This document shows positions 1-9,800 of a DNA stretch of 44,331 nucleotides, piece by piece. Under the pieces are notes generated by a model. The model did no database searches and was not told the origin of the DNA. It saw only the letters and a program-made list of their open reading frames with translations. A program made the translations under genes and the position numbers. The stretch comes from Ruminococcus sp. (GTDB lineage: Bacteria > Bacillota > Clostridia > Oscillospirales > Ruminococcaceae): NCBI GenBank assembly GCA_017534835.1, contig JAFXVT010000059.1, positions 1 to 44,331 of the forward strand, in the 5' to 3' direction. Position 1 is the first letter of the stretch, and every line of letters begins with the position of its first letter.

Positions 1-22
1 CGCTGACAGATTCAATATTCTG

Positions 23-162
23 TCTTACTTTGCTGACGTGACCCCATAGGAGGGGAAAAACGGAGTTAAAAGTTTTAGGAAAGGAGTTTGAGGAAGAACC
101 CTTTTTCAAAAGGGTTTTCCTCAATAGATACGCGTAAAGCTTCTGTAAGAGTACAACAGTTA
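23..162 (+). repeat. Left arm of perfect 140-bp inverted repeat
   Basis: This stretch is identical, base for base, to the reverse complement of 44192-44331. It carries an imperfect hairpin at 90-122 whose core is AACCCTTTT, a TC loop and AAAAGGGTT. No reading frame is evident. The right arm runs to the last base of the window, so the true repeat may be longer. It is most simply a copy of a dispersed intergenic element at which an assembly stopped. A role as a transcription terminator downstream of the minus-strand phosphofructokinase gene is possible. Confidence 0.9.
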
Positions 163-240
163 TGAGTACCGCTGTTTTTACTGTTCAGTCTGATTTGTCA
201 TTTGTTCTGCTCAGCGCAGCGCACTGGCACGTTGCTGTTA

Positions 241-1458
241 TTATCTCAGCAGCGATTCCTGTATCGTGAAGTGCTTGGGTATGCCCATATCCATACGGAT
301 ATTCAGGTCGCCCTGTATCAGCGGCAGGAAATAGCTGAGTGCGATGTCGTTGATGTTGTTGTCCTCGGAGTTGATGTACTCCCTCGGCAGGAACTTCTCC
401 TCGTTCGCGATGAGCTCAGCGTCCGCGGATTCGATGACCACTGTGTAAGGCATATCATTTACACGGCGGAATACCATTACCTTGCCTGTACCGCCGTCAA
501 GAGCACATCTTACGCCAGCAGCTCCGATAGCCTCGGATTCGTCGATGTCCGTCTGCGAGCAGAGGTGAGACGAGCAGCGCTGCATTACATTGAGCTCGAT
601 AGAGCGCACCTTGCAGCCTATCTGTCTGCGTACCTCCTCCTCGAGGTACTTGCCTATGCCCGAGAGATACTTGTGTCCGAAATTGTCGACAACTCCCGAC
701 TGTACGCCCTCCGGCACCTCCGTTCCCTCAGATACGGCAACTACGACAGCCTTGTGCTTAGCCATCTGATTGCGGACGTCATTGAGGAACTTGTCCAGCG
801 AGAACTCAGCCTCGGGAACGTATACAAGATGCGGTGCCGTCTCGCCGAGAGCGTGCAGAACAGCGCTCGATGCCGTGAGCCAGCCTGCATGGCGTCCCAT
901 TATCTCTACGATAGTTACAGAGGGTATGCTGTATACCGAGCTGTCGCGGACTATCTCATGCAGCGTCGCGATAACATACTTTGCCGCTGAGCCGAATCCG
1001 GGTGTGTGGTCGGTAACGCAGAGGTCGTTGTCGATGGTTTTGGGTATGCCGATGACCTTGATGTCGATAGAATGCTCGGCAAAATAAGCTGAGAGCTTGT
1101 TTACGGTATCCATCGAGTCGTTTCCGCCGATGTAGAAGAAAGCTCCGATACGGCGCTGTTTCAGCGTCTTCACTATCTTCTTGTAGACCTCCTCGTCATC
1201 AGCGCTGTCCGGCAGCTTGTATCTGCACGAGCCGAGGACAGTTGACGGAGTCTGACGCAGAAGCTCGAGATCCTCATTGGTGTTGATAAGAGTTTTCAGG
1301 TCTATGAGGTGGTTTGAGATTATTCCCTCGATACCGTTCACAGAGCCGAAAATAGCGTCGATCTCGGGTACCTTGAGAGCCTCTCTGAACACGCCAACAA
1401 GTGAAGCGTTTATCGCACAGGTCGGTCCGCCCGACTGCGCTACTGCAATATTCATCAT
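241..1458 (-). CDS. pfp: 6-phosphofructokinase, probably PPi-dependent
   Basis: This 405-aa protein belongs to the PfkA superfamily and phosphorylates fructose 6-phosphate in glycolysis, in the cytoplasm. The N-terminus has the phosphate-binding QSGGPT segment. Near residues 111-114 it reads GGND, where ATP-dependent enzymes have GGDG. Near residues 138-144 it reads PKTIDND, where the ATP enzymes have PGTIDND. In this family Asp and Lys at these two places go with pyrophosphate as phosphoryl donor, so a reversible PPi-linked enzyme is likely. Length fits the roughly 400-aa clade. The start has a GGAGGG ribosome site 8 nt upstream; the next codon is also ATG. It is monocistronic, with a promoter at 1500-1528. 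The donor assignment is from two residues only. Confidence 0.9.
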   Translation of the reverse strand: MMNIAVAQSGGPTCAINASLVGVFREALKVPEIDAIFGSVNGIEGIISNHLIDLKTLINTNEDLELLRQTPSTVLGSCRYKLPDSADDEEVYKKIVKTLKQRRIGAFFYIGGNDSMDTVNKLSAYFAEHSIDIKVIGIPKTIDNDLCVTDHTPGFGSAAKYVIATLHEIVRDSSVYSIPSVTIVEIMGRHAGWLTASSAVLHALGETAPHLVYVPEAEFSLDKFLNDVRNQMAKHKAVVVAVSEGTEVPEGVQSGVVDNFGHKYLSGIGKYLEEEVRRQIGCKVRSIELNVMQRCSSHLCSQTDIDESEAIGAAGVRCALDGGTGKVMVFRRVNDMPYTVVIESADAELIANEEKFLPREYINSEDNNINDIALSYFLPLIQGDLNIRMDMGIPKHFTIQESLLR

Positions 1459-1499
1459 ATAATGATCCCTCCGATGTCGAAATACGTACTCATATGTCT

Positions 1500-1528
1500 A
1501 TTATATCACAGCAGTGTGAGAATTTCAA
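1500..1528 (-). promoter_or_regulatory. Sigma-A promoter of pfp
   Basis: On the minus strand the -35 TTGAAA (1523-1528) and -10 TATAAT (1500-1505) are separated by exactly 17 nt. They lie about 40 nt upstream of the pfp start codon. Confidence 0.7.
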
Positions 1529-1592
1529 CAGTAATAATGAATTTTTCAACATCAGATCCGAAAAATGGCGGACAAAGAGAGTACACCCAAGC

Positions 1593-1688
1593 GAGCTATC
1601 CTTAGCGGAATTTGTGGGCTACCGAGCCGTAGGGTTACGGCACCATATTCGGTATCCTGCTAAACCGGCTGAAGGGACACCATTTAGT
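1593..1688 (+). repeat. Structured repeat, copy A
   Basis: First of two tandem copies of a ~90-nt hairpin-forming repeat. The shared core starts CTTAGCGGAATTTGTGGG and continues GCTACCGAGCCGTA. The element folds by pairing GGCTACCG-type and CCGTA-type segments with their complements about 20-30 nt downstream. Copy A ends in GGCTGAAGGGACACC, the same 3' arm as the inverted copy near 40960-40975, while the other complete copies end in CCGCCAAAGGGGGCTCC. Confidence 0.8.
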
Positions 1689-1780
1689 GAGCTTCCCTTA
1701 GCGGAATTTGTGGGCTACCGAGCCGTAAACCAACGGCTCATATCCGGTAGCCTGCGAAACCGCCAAAGGGGGCTCCCCTT
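1689..1780 (+). repeat. Structured repeat, copy B
   Basis: Second tandem copy of the hairpin repeat. Its outer arms CTTCCCTTAGCGG and CCGCCAAAGGGGGC pair imperfectly, and the inner arms GGCTACCG and CGGTAGCC pair perfectly. The rest of the pfp-cotJA gap (1459-1592 and 1781-1876) holds the pfp promoter and the cotJ leader; no other gene is visible. Confidence 0.8.
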
Positions 1781-1825
1781 TTCGTGCTGTGTCAGCTTCC
1801 ACTCTCCGTGCATAGTATGAAGTGT

Positions 1826-1854
1826 GCGGAGGTCATCTGCACGATGTCCTCCGC
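1826..1854 (+). promoter_or_regulatory. Hairpin in the cotJA leader
   Basis: GCGGAGG (1826-1832) pairs perfectly with CCTCCGC (1848-1854), about 20 nt before the cotJA start. No T-run follows, so it is a leader structure or mRNA stabiliser rather than a terminator. The sporulation promoter expected for a cotJ operon (sigma-E in Bacillus) could not be identified with confidence. Confidence 0.4.
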
Positions 1855-1876
1855 CGACTACGAAAGGAGGAACCTT

Positions 1877-2122
1877 ATGAACCTTAACCTGTTTGACAAT
1901 ATAGATGGGCTCGTTCTGAGAAGTTCGGACGATGTTCCCTATGCAGATAAAGACGAACGTATGGATATGACTCCCGGTGATATGCCCGCCAAGCCTCAGC
2001 TCGCTATGGCTTATGTGCCCTTCCAGCAGTGGGGCGACGCTATGGAGCCCGAAAAAGCTCTCAGCTGCGGCACTCTCTTCTCAGACCTCGTTTTCCCGTT
2101 CGAGAGAGGAGGCGGCAGATAA
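1877..2122 (+). CDS. cotJA: Spore coat-associated protein CotJA
   Basis: This 81-aa protein has the CotJA family signature AMAYVPFQQWGD followed by PEKAL..GTLF..L..PF. In Bacillus the CotJ proteins are made in the mother cell and lie in the inner spore coat; CotJA and CotJC depend on each other for assembly. The ATG at 1877 was chosen over an in-frame upstream ATG because it has an AAAGGAGG ribosome site 6 nt away and restores the usual family length. The stop overlaps the cotJB start in a TAATG arrangement, implying translational coupling. Presence of the whole cotJABC set implies a sporulating lineage. Confidence 0.9.
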   Translation: MNLNLFDNIDGLVLRSSDDVPYADKDERMDMTPGDMPAKPQLAMAYVPFQQWGDAMEPEKALSCGTLFSDLVFPFERGGGR

Positions 2123-2370
2123 TGGATGCAAGACGCACTCTTCTCCGCAGAATAAAGCAGTACGACTTCTCACTCAAGGAGCTGAATCTCTACCTTGATA
2201 CTCACCCTACCTGTCAGCGTGCGCTTGCAATGTTCGCAAAGTATAAAAAGCTGCGCGAGCAGGCGATCTCCGAATTCAACGCAAAATTCGGACCGCTGAC
2301 TCCCGAACAGAACACCGACCTTCAGCGCTGGGACTGGATCGCTGATCCGTGGCCCTGGGAAAGGAGCTAA
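2122..2370 (+). CDS. cotJB: Spore coat protein CotJB
   Basis: This 82-aa protein matches CotJB in size and layout: an N-terminal LLRRI..YDFSL.ELNLYLDTHP segment, a charged helix, and a C-terminal WDWI.DPWPWE tail. It is thought to be a coat component working with CotJC. The ATG overlaps the last base of the cotJA stop codon, and the cotJC start follows 3 nt after its own stop, so the three genes form a tight operon. Confidence 0.9.
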   Translation: MDARRTLLRRIKQYDFSLKELNLYLDTHPTCQRALAMFAKYKKLREQAISEFNAKFGPLTPEQNTDLQRWDWIADPWPWERS

Positions 2371-2373
2371 GCT

Positions 2374-2916
2374 ATGTGGCAGTATGAGAAAAAATTGCAG
2401 TACCCTGTAAATATCAAGAATCCTGACCCGAAAATGGCTAAGATCATCATTTCTCAGCTCGGCGGTCCGGACGGCGAGCTCGCAGCTTCCCTGCGCTACC
2501 TTAATCAGCGTTTCGCAATGCCCTACGCAGAGGTGAAGGGGCTGCTGACAGACATCGGCACCGAAGAGCTCGCACACGTAGAGATGATCTCGGCTATCCT
2601 GTATCAGCTTACGAAAAACCTCTCAACTGAGGATATCAAGGCGAGCGGATTTGACACCTACTTTGTCGACCACACAACAGGAATATATCCCGTTGCAGCC
2701 TCGGGAACCCCTTTTACCGCAACATACTTCCAGTCAAAGGGCGACATCATCACCGACCTTCACGAGAACATGGCTGCCGAGCAGAAGGCTCGCACCACCT
2801 ATGACAACATCCTCAGGCTCGCAGACGATCCCGACGTGCGCGATCCTATCCGCTTCCTCAGGCAGCGCGAGATCGTGCATTATCAGAGATTCGGCGAACC
2901 GTATCGTACAAGATAA
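2374..2916 (+). CDS. cotJC: Spore coat protein CotJC, Mn-catalase family
   Basis: This 180-aa protein belongs to the manganese-catalase-like ferritin fold family that includes CotJC. It starts MWQYEKKLQYPV, typical of CotJC, and contains the metal-ligand segments IGTEELAHVEM near residue 68 and a helix with ENMAAEQKA near residue 130. It may destroy peroxide at the spore surface or have only a structural role. It has an AAGGAGC ribosome site within the end of cotJB. It ends the operon; a hairpin follows at 2940-2971. Confidence 0.92.
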   Translation: MWQYEKKLQYPVNIKNPDPKMAKIIISQLGGPDGELAASLRYLNQRFAMPYAEVKGLLTDIGTEELAHVEMISAILYQLTKNLSTEDIKASGFDTYFVDHTTGIYPVAASGTPFTATYFQSKGDIITDLHENMAAEQKARTTYDNILRLADDPDVRDPIRFLRQREIVHYQRFGEPYRTR

Positions 2917-2939
2917 CACAAAGAGCTGCCGGTAAAAAA

Positions 2940-2971
2940 ATCCTCATGCATCGGTTATGATACATGAGGAT
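2940..2971 (+). terminator. Probable terminator after cotJC
   Basis: ATCCTCATG pairs with CATGAGGAT around a short loop, followed by AGTGTTTTA. The T-tract is weak, so termination may be inefficient. Confidence 0.55.
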
Positions 2972-3102
2972 AGTGTTTTATGTCACGTGAAAACGGCTAT
3001 ATTAGACTTATTGTGATACATTACGGCTGGATAGGCTTCGGAATATCCTGAAATTATCAGTTCAGAGCTTGATTTCCGACTCGGAATATAACCCGATAAA
3101 AC

Positions 3103-3140
3103 AGCGGCAAAGGAAAGCCTATTCGCTTTCCTTTGCCGCT
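3103..3140 (-). terminator. Terminator of the matrix/sortase operon
   Basis: A perfect 15-bp stem (AGCGGCAAAGGAAAG with its complement) and an 8-nt loop lie 8 nt past the last gene of the minus-strand operon. On the minus strand the stem is followed by GTTTTATC. It may also stop readthrough from cotJC. Confidence 0.85.
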
Positions 3141-3148
3141 ATTTACTG

Positions 3149-3796
3149 TTACGGTGCGTTCCACTGTCTTGTTGCAGCTGCGTCTCCCGAACTCTGTATC
3201 GCATCCGCAAGAACATCAAGCCTGAATACATAATCTTCAGTTAATGCATATGCAGCTGAATTCAGTTCAACGCTGTCTAATAACTGCGCTGTCAGCTTGC
3301 TGTTATCCAATGCCCCAGTGTAATAAAAACAACCATCTCCGGATGGATCAGCATTTGGATCACTGTAGCTCCAGCCGTTTTGCTCCCAACCAGATATCAT
3401 TTTCAGCGTAATTGTCTTGACGCCATCCGTATATGTGAAGGAATTGCCACTCTGCATCGGCTGACTGCTGAAATCGAAGACATCGCAAACATTGCCTTCG
3501 CTGTCATACCAAACCGGTATGAAGCTCGCTCTCAGAAGCTCGTCGGCAGATGTTCTTGTGTCCTTGATCTCAACGGGCTTGTCGACAGACTTTGTGTCAC
3601 TGTCAATGATGAGAGTCTTTGTGAGCTCCTCGCTGTGAATCGAACCCTCCTTGACCTCGATATCGACGCTGCCGGGAGCAAATCCATTCTTTCGCGTATC
3701 GCTGCTGTAAAGCACGGCAAATACGATAAGAGGAGCGATGAACAGCGCAGCAACGCCGCTGCTTATCAGCACGGCTCTTTTTTTCAGCTTCCTCAT
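3149..3796 (-). CDS. Small SipW-dependent (TasA/BsaA-like) surface protein
   Basis: This 215-aa protein starts MRKLKKRA, has a hydrophobic segment at about residues 8-32, and then SSDTRKNGFAPGSVDIEV. That pattern, in which the hydrophobic core runs into a D..xN.F..G.VDI strand, is the signature of SipW-processed TasA, camelysin and BsaA proteins. The tail resembles the end of the 430-aa protein of this operon (RLDVLADAIQSSGDAAAT compared with LTVVLDSIQTTPNEA), which supports a shared fold. The start has an AAAGGAGGAG ribosome site. It is the last gene of the operon, 17 nt after the giant adhesin. It is probably exported and could be a minor or tip component of a fibre. That role is inferred. 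Confidence 0.65.
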   Translation of the reverse strand: MRKLKKRAVLISSGVAALFIAPLIVFAVLYSSDTRKNGFAPGSVDIEVKEGSIHSEELTKTLIIDSDTKSVDKPVEIKDTRTSADELLRASFIPVWYDSEGNVCDVFDFSSQPMQSGNSFTYTDGVKTITLKMISGWEQNGWSYSDPNADPSGDGCFYYTGALDNSKLTAQLLDSVELNSAAYALTEDYVFRLDVLADAIQSSGDAAATRQWNAP

Positions 3797-3813
3797 TCAG
3801 CACTCCTCCTTTC

Positions 3814-6800
3814 TCAGTTGCGTTTGATGGTGTTCTCGGCGTATGCCTGCGAGCTCAGGTAAGCATATTCGGTCTCGGTATTGGTGAAGCTTGCAGCCGC
3901 TGCATTAGCCTTGTCTGTATCGGTTTCTGTAATACGGAAGGCAACGAACGGAGCATTTCCGTCCATAGCCGAGGTGCCCTGCTTTATGAGCTTTGTATTG
4001 TCTGTGTAGATATTTGAGCCGGTCCAGAAGTCATAGTCGGTATTCGACCATTCTGTGACTTCAGTGACCTTGTAAATACCCGTCTGTGTGACCTTGACGG
4101 TCTGTTCTCCGCTGTATATCGAAGCCGGGAATGAATAATCCTCACCGTCAGCGCAGATGACAGTCATCATATGCGTATCAGGATCATACTCATGCCCTGA
4201 AAATGCGGCCAGAGAACCGGGATAGCTTGTTTCAGCCGTTTCGCAGTTAAGTGTGACATAGAATGTATTCTGCACTGAATGCATATCAGTATCGTCGACG
4301 AGGAAGCGCTCGACCTTGAATACGAACTTCTGCTCGCTGTCGGAGCTGTCTCCGTGGATATACTTGTCAAGGAAGGCAAGCTTCCTTATGTTGAAATAGT
4401 AGTCGTGAGCTCCGGAGGTATTTGGCACGCTGATAGTGAACGAGCCGCCTGTTTTGGTAAGATAGCTGCTCTGTGAGCTGTATGCTGCCTGAAGTTCCGG
4501 CTTCAGGGAGGCATACTTGGGATTTCCGTTGCTGTCAGCCCCATTTGGCATACGGACGTCGCTTCCGATAGTGATATTGCCAAGCTCGTCGATACGGAAA
4601 AGAATGCTGTGCTGGATACCGGTGTAGTTAGCCGGCGGCTTTTTTTCTGTGAGGAAGTAGGTATCCGGCGGAAGTTTCTGCGTTATCAGCGGAATAACAC
4701 CGTCTGCTCCCGATCTGAGCTGCTTTATCACATCGTCGTCGTCGAACGGGTCATTGCAGTTCTTGCATTTCTTTGGCGGTTTTGTCGGATCATCAGGCAC
4801 CTCGCCGCAATGGTCGCACACATACAGATCCAGCGGGTAATAATCCTGGATAATGTAGCCCGCACTGCTGACTATACCGCGATAAAGCGCAAATTCCGCG
4901 CCCGGAAGTGAAGCGCCGGTACTGCTGTCTGTTTTGATTGCCCTAAGAGTGAACGGCTTGTTGTGTATATCAACGAAGCCCTTGTAGGTATGGGTCTCGT
5001 CGGTAGTGTCATGGTCTGCCCAGCCGGTGTCGTTTTCGTCAGTGACAATGGTAACAACGCCGTCCTCTCCTGAGCCTACGGTAAACTCGATTGGCTTGCT
5101 CATGCCGATATAGCCGTTTGGTGCGCCGACCTGCTCAAGAATAAATGTACCAGTGCCGATGTCGCCGTATAGTATCGCAACTATACCGTTGCTGCTCGAT
5201 GTGTACGTATCGATATCCTTCACTTTATATATCGGGTCGCCATTGTCATCTGTGCCTGTCTGTTCCCTGTGCCTGAGCTTGAAAGTACCGCCGGCGAGGG
5301 GATGTGTCTTTGTGGGGTCGTCCCAGTCGAACAGACGTATAGCTACACCGCCTTCGCGGATATTGGTTACGGTATCTCTTCTGGCATTATTGATAACGCC
5401 TTCGAGCTTGCCCTGATCGTAATGAACATTGTAGGTGTATTCTGTTGAAGTGCCGCCTGTCGGAACAGCGTTGATCTGCGTTGAGGTATCCGGATCGACA
5501 GGCTGGATGTTACTGTAGATGGGATTGCCGGTTACTGGGTCAACGGTCTTAACGGCTGTCACCTCGCGGACCTGATAGTCATTCAAGGACAGAGTCTCGT
5601 CATAGAGCGCTTCGTCATCAAAGAAGTATCGCTGAGTCAGCTTATCGTTCGTGATCTCTCTGACAGAGCCCTCCTTGAGCACACCGTTGACATATACTGC
5701 GATATAGATCGTATCGTGCATATCGGTATAATCCGCATCGCTCCATTTCTTTGTGACCTCTATACCGAAGCCGCGCTTGTTTGTTATGAGCATTGACGGA
5801 GATGATGCTTTGATGACAGTACCTGTGTTGATGTTATTTCCATCTTCTACCTGATACGAAGGCTGAGAAGTATCGTCGTCATTCACACAGGTATATCCCT
5901 CCAGCTCGTAAACATCGTAACCGATAGGATTGTCTTCCTCGCGCTCCTCTACCTTGAATCTCATGCCGTTGATAAGATCAGGCACCTTTACCTCATATCC
6001 GACCGGTATCTTTGATATCTGACCGTTCGGCGAGGTCTGGAAGGTGTACGGAGCTATCTCTTCATGTGAAAGGTTGTTTAAGTTGCTGAAAGGAGCTGAG
6101 GGATCCTCGACAAAACTGCCGGATTCCCATTTGCAAAGAAAGCCGTTACGAGATACAACGTAATACTTATGGATGTATGCAGCCTTCAATTCCCTTGTTT
6201 CCACGGTTTCCTGGCTCGGATTGCCATGCTCATCGGTAGTGTCGATAGTTTTAGCGACGGTCTGCTCAAGGAAAAGGCGGAAGTTGAATGTTGTCTGGTC
6301 GTCGTTTATTACGATACCGTTCCGTCCGACAAGCTTCTTTTTGATAGTCAGAGTCTTTACGGCGTTAGGATCGACTTTGTTAGTCAGCTGGACATTCGGA
6401 CGGTCATGAACGCTTGCCTCAACGATCTTGAAATCCTTGCCGCTGCCAATGTCGGTTCCCTGAGTGTTATCCGGATCTCCGTTGCATTCAACGGTTTCGT
6501 ATACCTCTCCGTTAAGGCCGCATTCCATGATATAATACTGTATAGTATCTGCCGGGAAGCTTATGGAAACGTCCTTTCCCGGAGTCAGGAAATAAACATC
6601 TTCGTAAATCTCATTATTAGACGGTGATCTGTACCTCGGATAATAGTTGGCTTCTCTTTTAGGATTCAGATAGTAAACGCCGAAGTTTTCAGTAGTTGGC
6701 GTCAGTCTGTACCACTGTACGCCGTTGCCGTCGCCCTTATCCTCCTGATACCAGATCTGGTAAGGATATTTGAGCAGTGAATAATCGATCTCGCCGGCAC

Positions 6801-9800
6801 CGCTGACGTCCTTGCTCATAAGAACGCTTCCGGGAGTTATATAGCTGAGGTTGAAGCGCATATGGAGGTTTGAAGCACCTGCGCCTCGCTCCATATAGAA
6901 TATCTTCATAGTATGCGTGGAATAGTCCTTGAAGATATCCTCACCGTCGTTGAAATACTTTGAAAGCTCAGTCGCAATTTCGCTTTCGCTCATTCCGCGT
7001 GCACGATAGTTTGCCTCGAATATTTCACGGAGCGTTTTGGTCTGTCTGACAATTCTGTTATTAACATTGTTGTCAACGGTGACGGCGCCGGTCGCAAAGT
7101 TGACACTGCCGTAAAGTGCGCTGTGGATACCGCCGAGGTCAATGATGAGCTCATCGTCGACATATAACCAGAAGTCGTCGTCTCCGGTGAATTCAAATAT
7201 GATATCGTGCCCCCAGGCGTCATGGCCGTTCGGTGTCTGAACGAATCCGGCTGAGAGCTCAGTGCCGTTATAGCAGTTGGGCTCATTACTTCCTGAATCA
7301 TTGCCCGAATACTGTAAGAGGTAAAGTGGTTCGCCTCTTCGCGGATCGTCTGGAGAAAGCGGATTTTTTAATGCATCATAAAGGTTTTCGGGATTATTCG
7401 GAGAGATATGATGGTGATTGGCATAAAGGGAGGCTTCATCTGTAGGAACAATAGTGTTATATGGGAAGAACTGTCCGTGCATATGAGTGACATTACCGGG
7501 CTTGTTATCCGTTGCGAGCTCTCTGTAGACTGTGAAAGCGTACATCGGCTCATTCGGAACGCCTTCTGAGGAAGCCTCGGTGGTGAGCTTGCCGTCCTTG
7601 TCAAGATAGAGCGGATTTCCTTCATCATCCTTCTGTCGAGCAAGTGTAGTACCGTCTGGTACTAATGTGGCAGTATTCTGACAGCTGTCGAACTCAAAAT
7701 AGCCAGAAGCCTCATAGGTGCTCTTGATAAACAGGTGATTTACAGCAACTCCGCCATAGTTGCCGCCTGGATTATCAAACAGATCTTTAAGACTTCTGCC
7801 GGGAACATAGCCGGATAAGTTGCTGCTCGCAAGAGCAGTCGTAGGATAGCCATCAGCTCCTAAGTTGGTAGAGAGCAGCCCCTGTTTCGGGGCAACATCT
7901 GCGCCGCCGCTGTTGTCCCCGAGAAAGTTGCTTTCCTTGGAACGGACAGAGAAGTCTACCATTCTCATGGAGATACCGTACTGCGTATTATCTATCGTCT
8001 CGACAGTGTGGAGTTTCGCGGCTTCGTCAGGTTCCGGCTCAGGCTCCATTATCGCGAAATAGAAGTCTGCGCTCTCGTCCTTCTGTTCAAGTTCGGTATC
8101 CTTTCGTGATAAGACCTTGCCGTGAGAGGGATCGGCATAGAACGCGAAGAATGCGTATTCGTCGTCGTCCCAGGATACGATCCTTGTGTAGTATTCTTCA
8201 TATCCCTCGACACGTCCTCTGAGGTTGATACCGACAGGCTCGTTCGAGAGGATCTTCCCGTCCTTCATCGGAACGAGATACTTTCTTGAATATGGGTTAT
8301 ACAGCTCATAATAGCCTGTTGAAGTGCCATCGGGATATTGGTAATCAGTAAAATCCCACAGGAGAGTGTTTATCTGGCTGCCCATCCACATTATGCTGTC
8401 GCCGCTCTCATAGCAGGGGACGAGCCTGCCGAGGTGGTCTATCGCATAAAAATCGTATCTTTTCTCTGATTCGTTCCAAACACGGGTGTATACGATTATC
8501 TGAGTGCCGTTTGTAACGACATATTCCTGCTTGGGCTCTCCAGTGTCAGGGTCGATGGACGTCGTTTTGTCAGAAACGCCGACCTTTGTGGCAGAATACG
8601 GGATGAAGTCGCCCTCAGTCAGCGCCGACTTCTGAACGAGATCCAGCCATGTACCTGAGGTGCCTGCCGTGAATGAGTTGTTGCTTAATGTTATGATTTT
8701 TCCGTTAGCAGAGAGCTGTATCTTGTGCGCGTTGGCATCGGCACCGGGCGTGACCTTCAATGGTGTCGCATCCTCAGCAGAATCGGTCAGCGAAACTCCG
8801 TCGGAGGTAAGAACGAGGTATTTCCCGTTGTCAGCCTCGAGAGTATAGTAGTCCTCGCTGGTGCTGTGGAAGGTCCACATGGTGATATCAGCATTATTGT
8901 CGACATAAAGCGTTCCGCTCGGGTCGATAGTGCTGCTTCTAATTTTCAGCTCGTGCGTCGAAATGGTGCTGTCGCCGGCGACCATGCCGTATCCGGTGGT
9001 CGTATTGTTAGCCGCATTGTGGTACATGAGACCGTAGGTCTTGCCGTCGAGGTCGAAGGCATCGTTTGGCACCACAACATCCTCGAAATACCAGAGATAT
9101 TCGATATTGTTGCCATTTCCAACCAGCAAATAATCGTTGCCAACTTTTTGAGATTTCCAAGTAGTTGAGCCTGATGTGTTTGGTACAGGTCTGAATTTAT
9201 CAGCATTAGTTGTTGAATTGAATATGGTAGCCTCGTCCTCTGATTCGACCAACTCGATTTTTGGACCGGTCTGCTTGATGTATTTCTGTCCGTCGTCAAG
9301 GCAGTAGATCTTATACTGCATACCGGAGGTGTTGACAAAATAGAACTTGGAGGCAACTTCTCTGTTGGAAACGAGGGACAGACCTGTATTGCCGCTAATG
9401 GTGCGTTCCTCAGCCTTTACCCATAATGAAGTGCTGCTGTTCTGGATATAGAGCCCAACTCCGTCATATGTCTTCAGCGTGGCTTCACCGCCATTATCAA
9501 TGATCCTTATTGCTTCTCCTTCAGGAATAGGTTCGAGAGCAGAGATATCCTCCGCCGGAACTATCTCGTAAACAGAGAAACCAGTCGCATAGAATCTGAC
9601 CGAGCCTTCAACAACATAGAGATCGAAGATCTGCTCTCTTGTGCCGTCGTCGAGGATATGCCAGAGCGTGATATCCTCTGTTATCACGGGGTCGTTTATC
9701 TCGACGAGGATAGGGTTCTCCTCGCCGGGCTGGTAGTCGTTTTCGCCGTCGGTTATTGTGATATCGTAGGCAGCGATACCGTCGTGCTCGTCGGAGACAT

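Noticed and set aside
202-990. A 262-codon plus-strand frame opposite pfp
   Set aside because: It is a shadow of the phosphofructokinase gene, whose motifs and start are clear.
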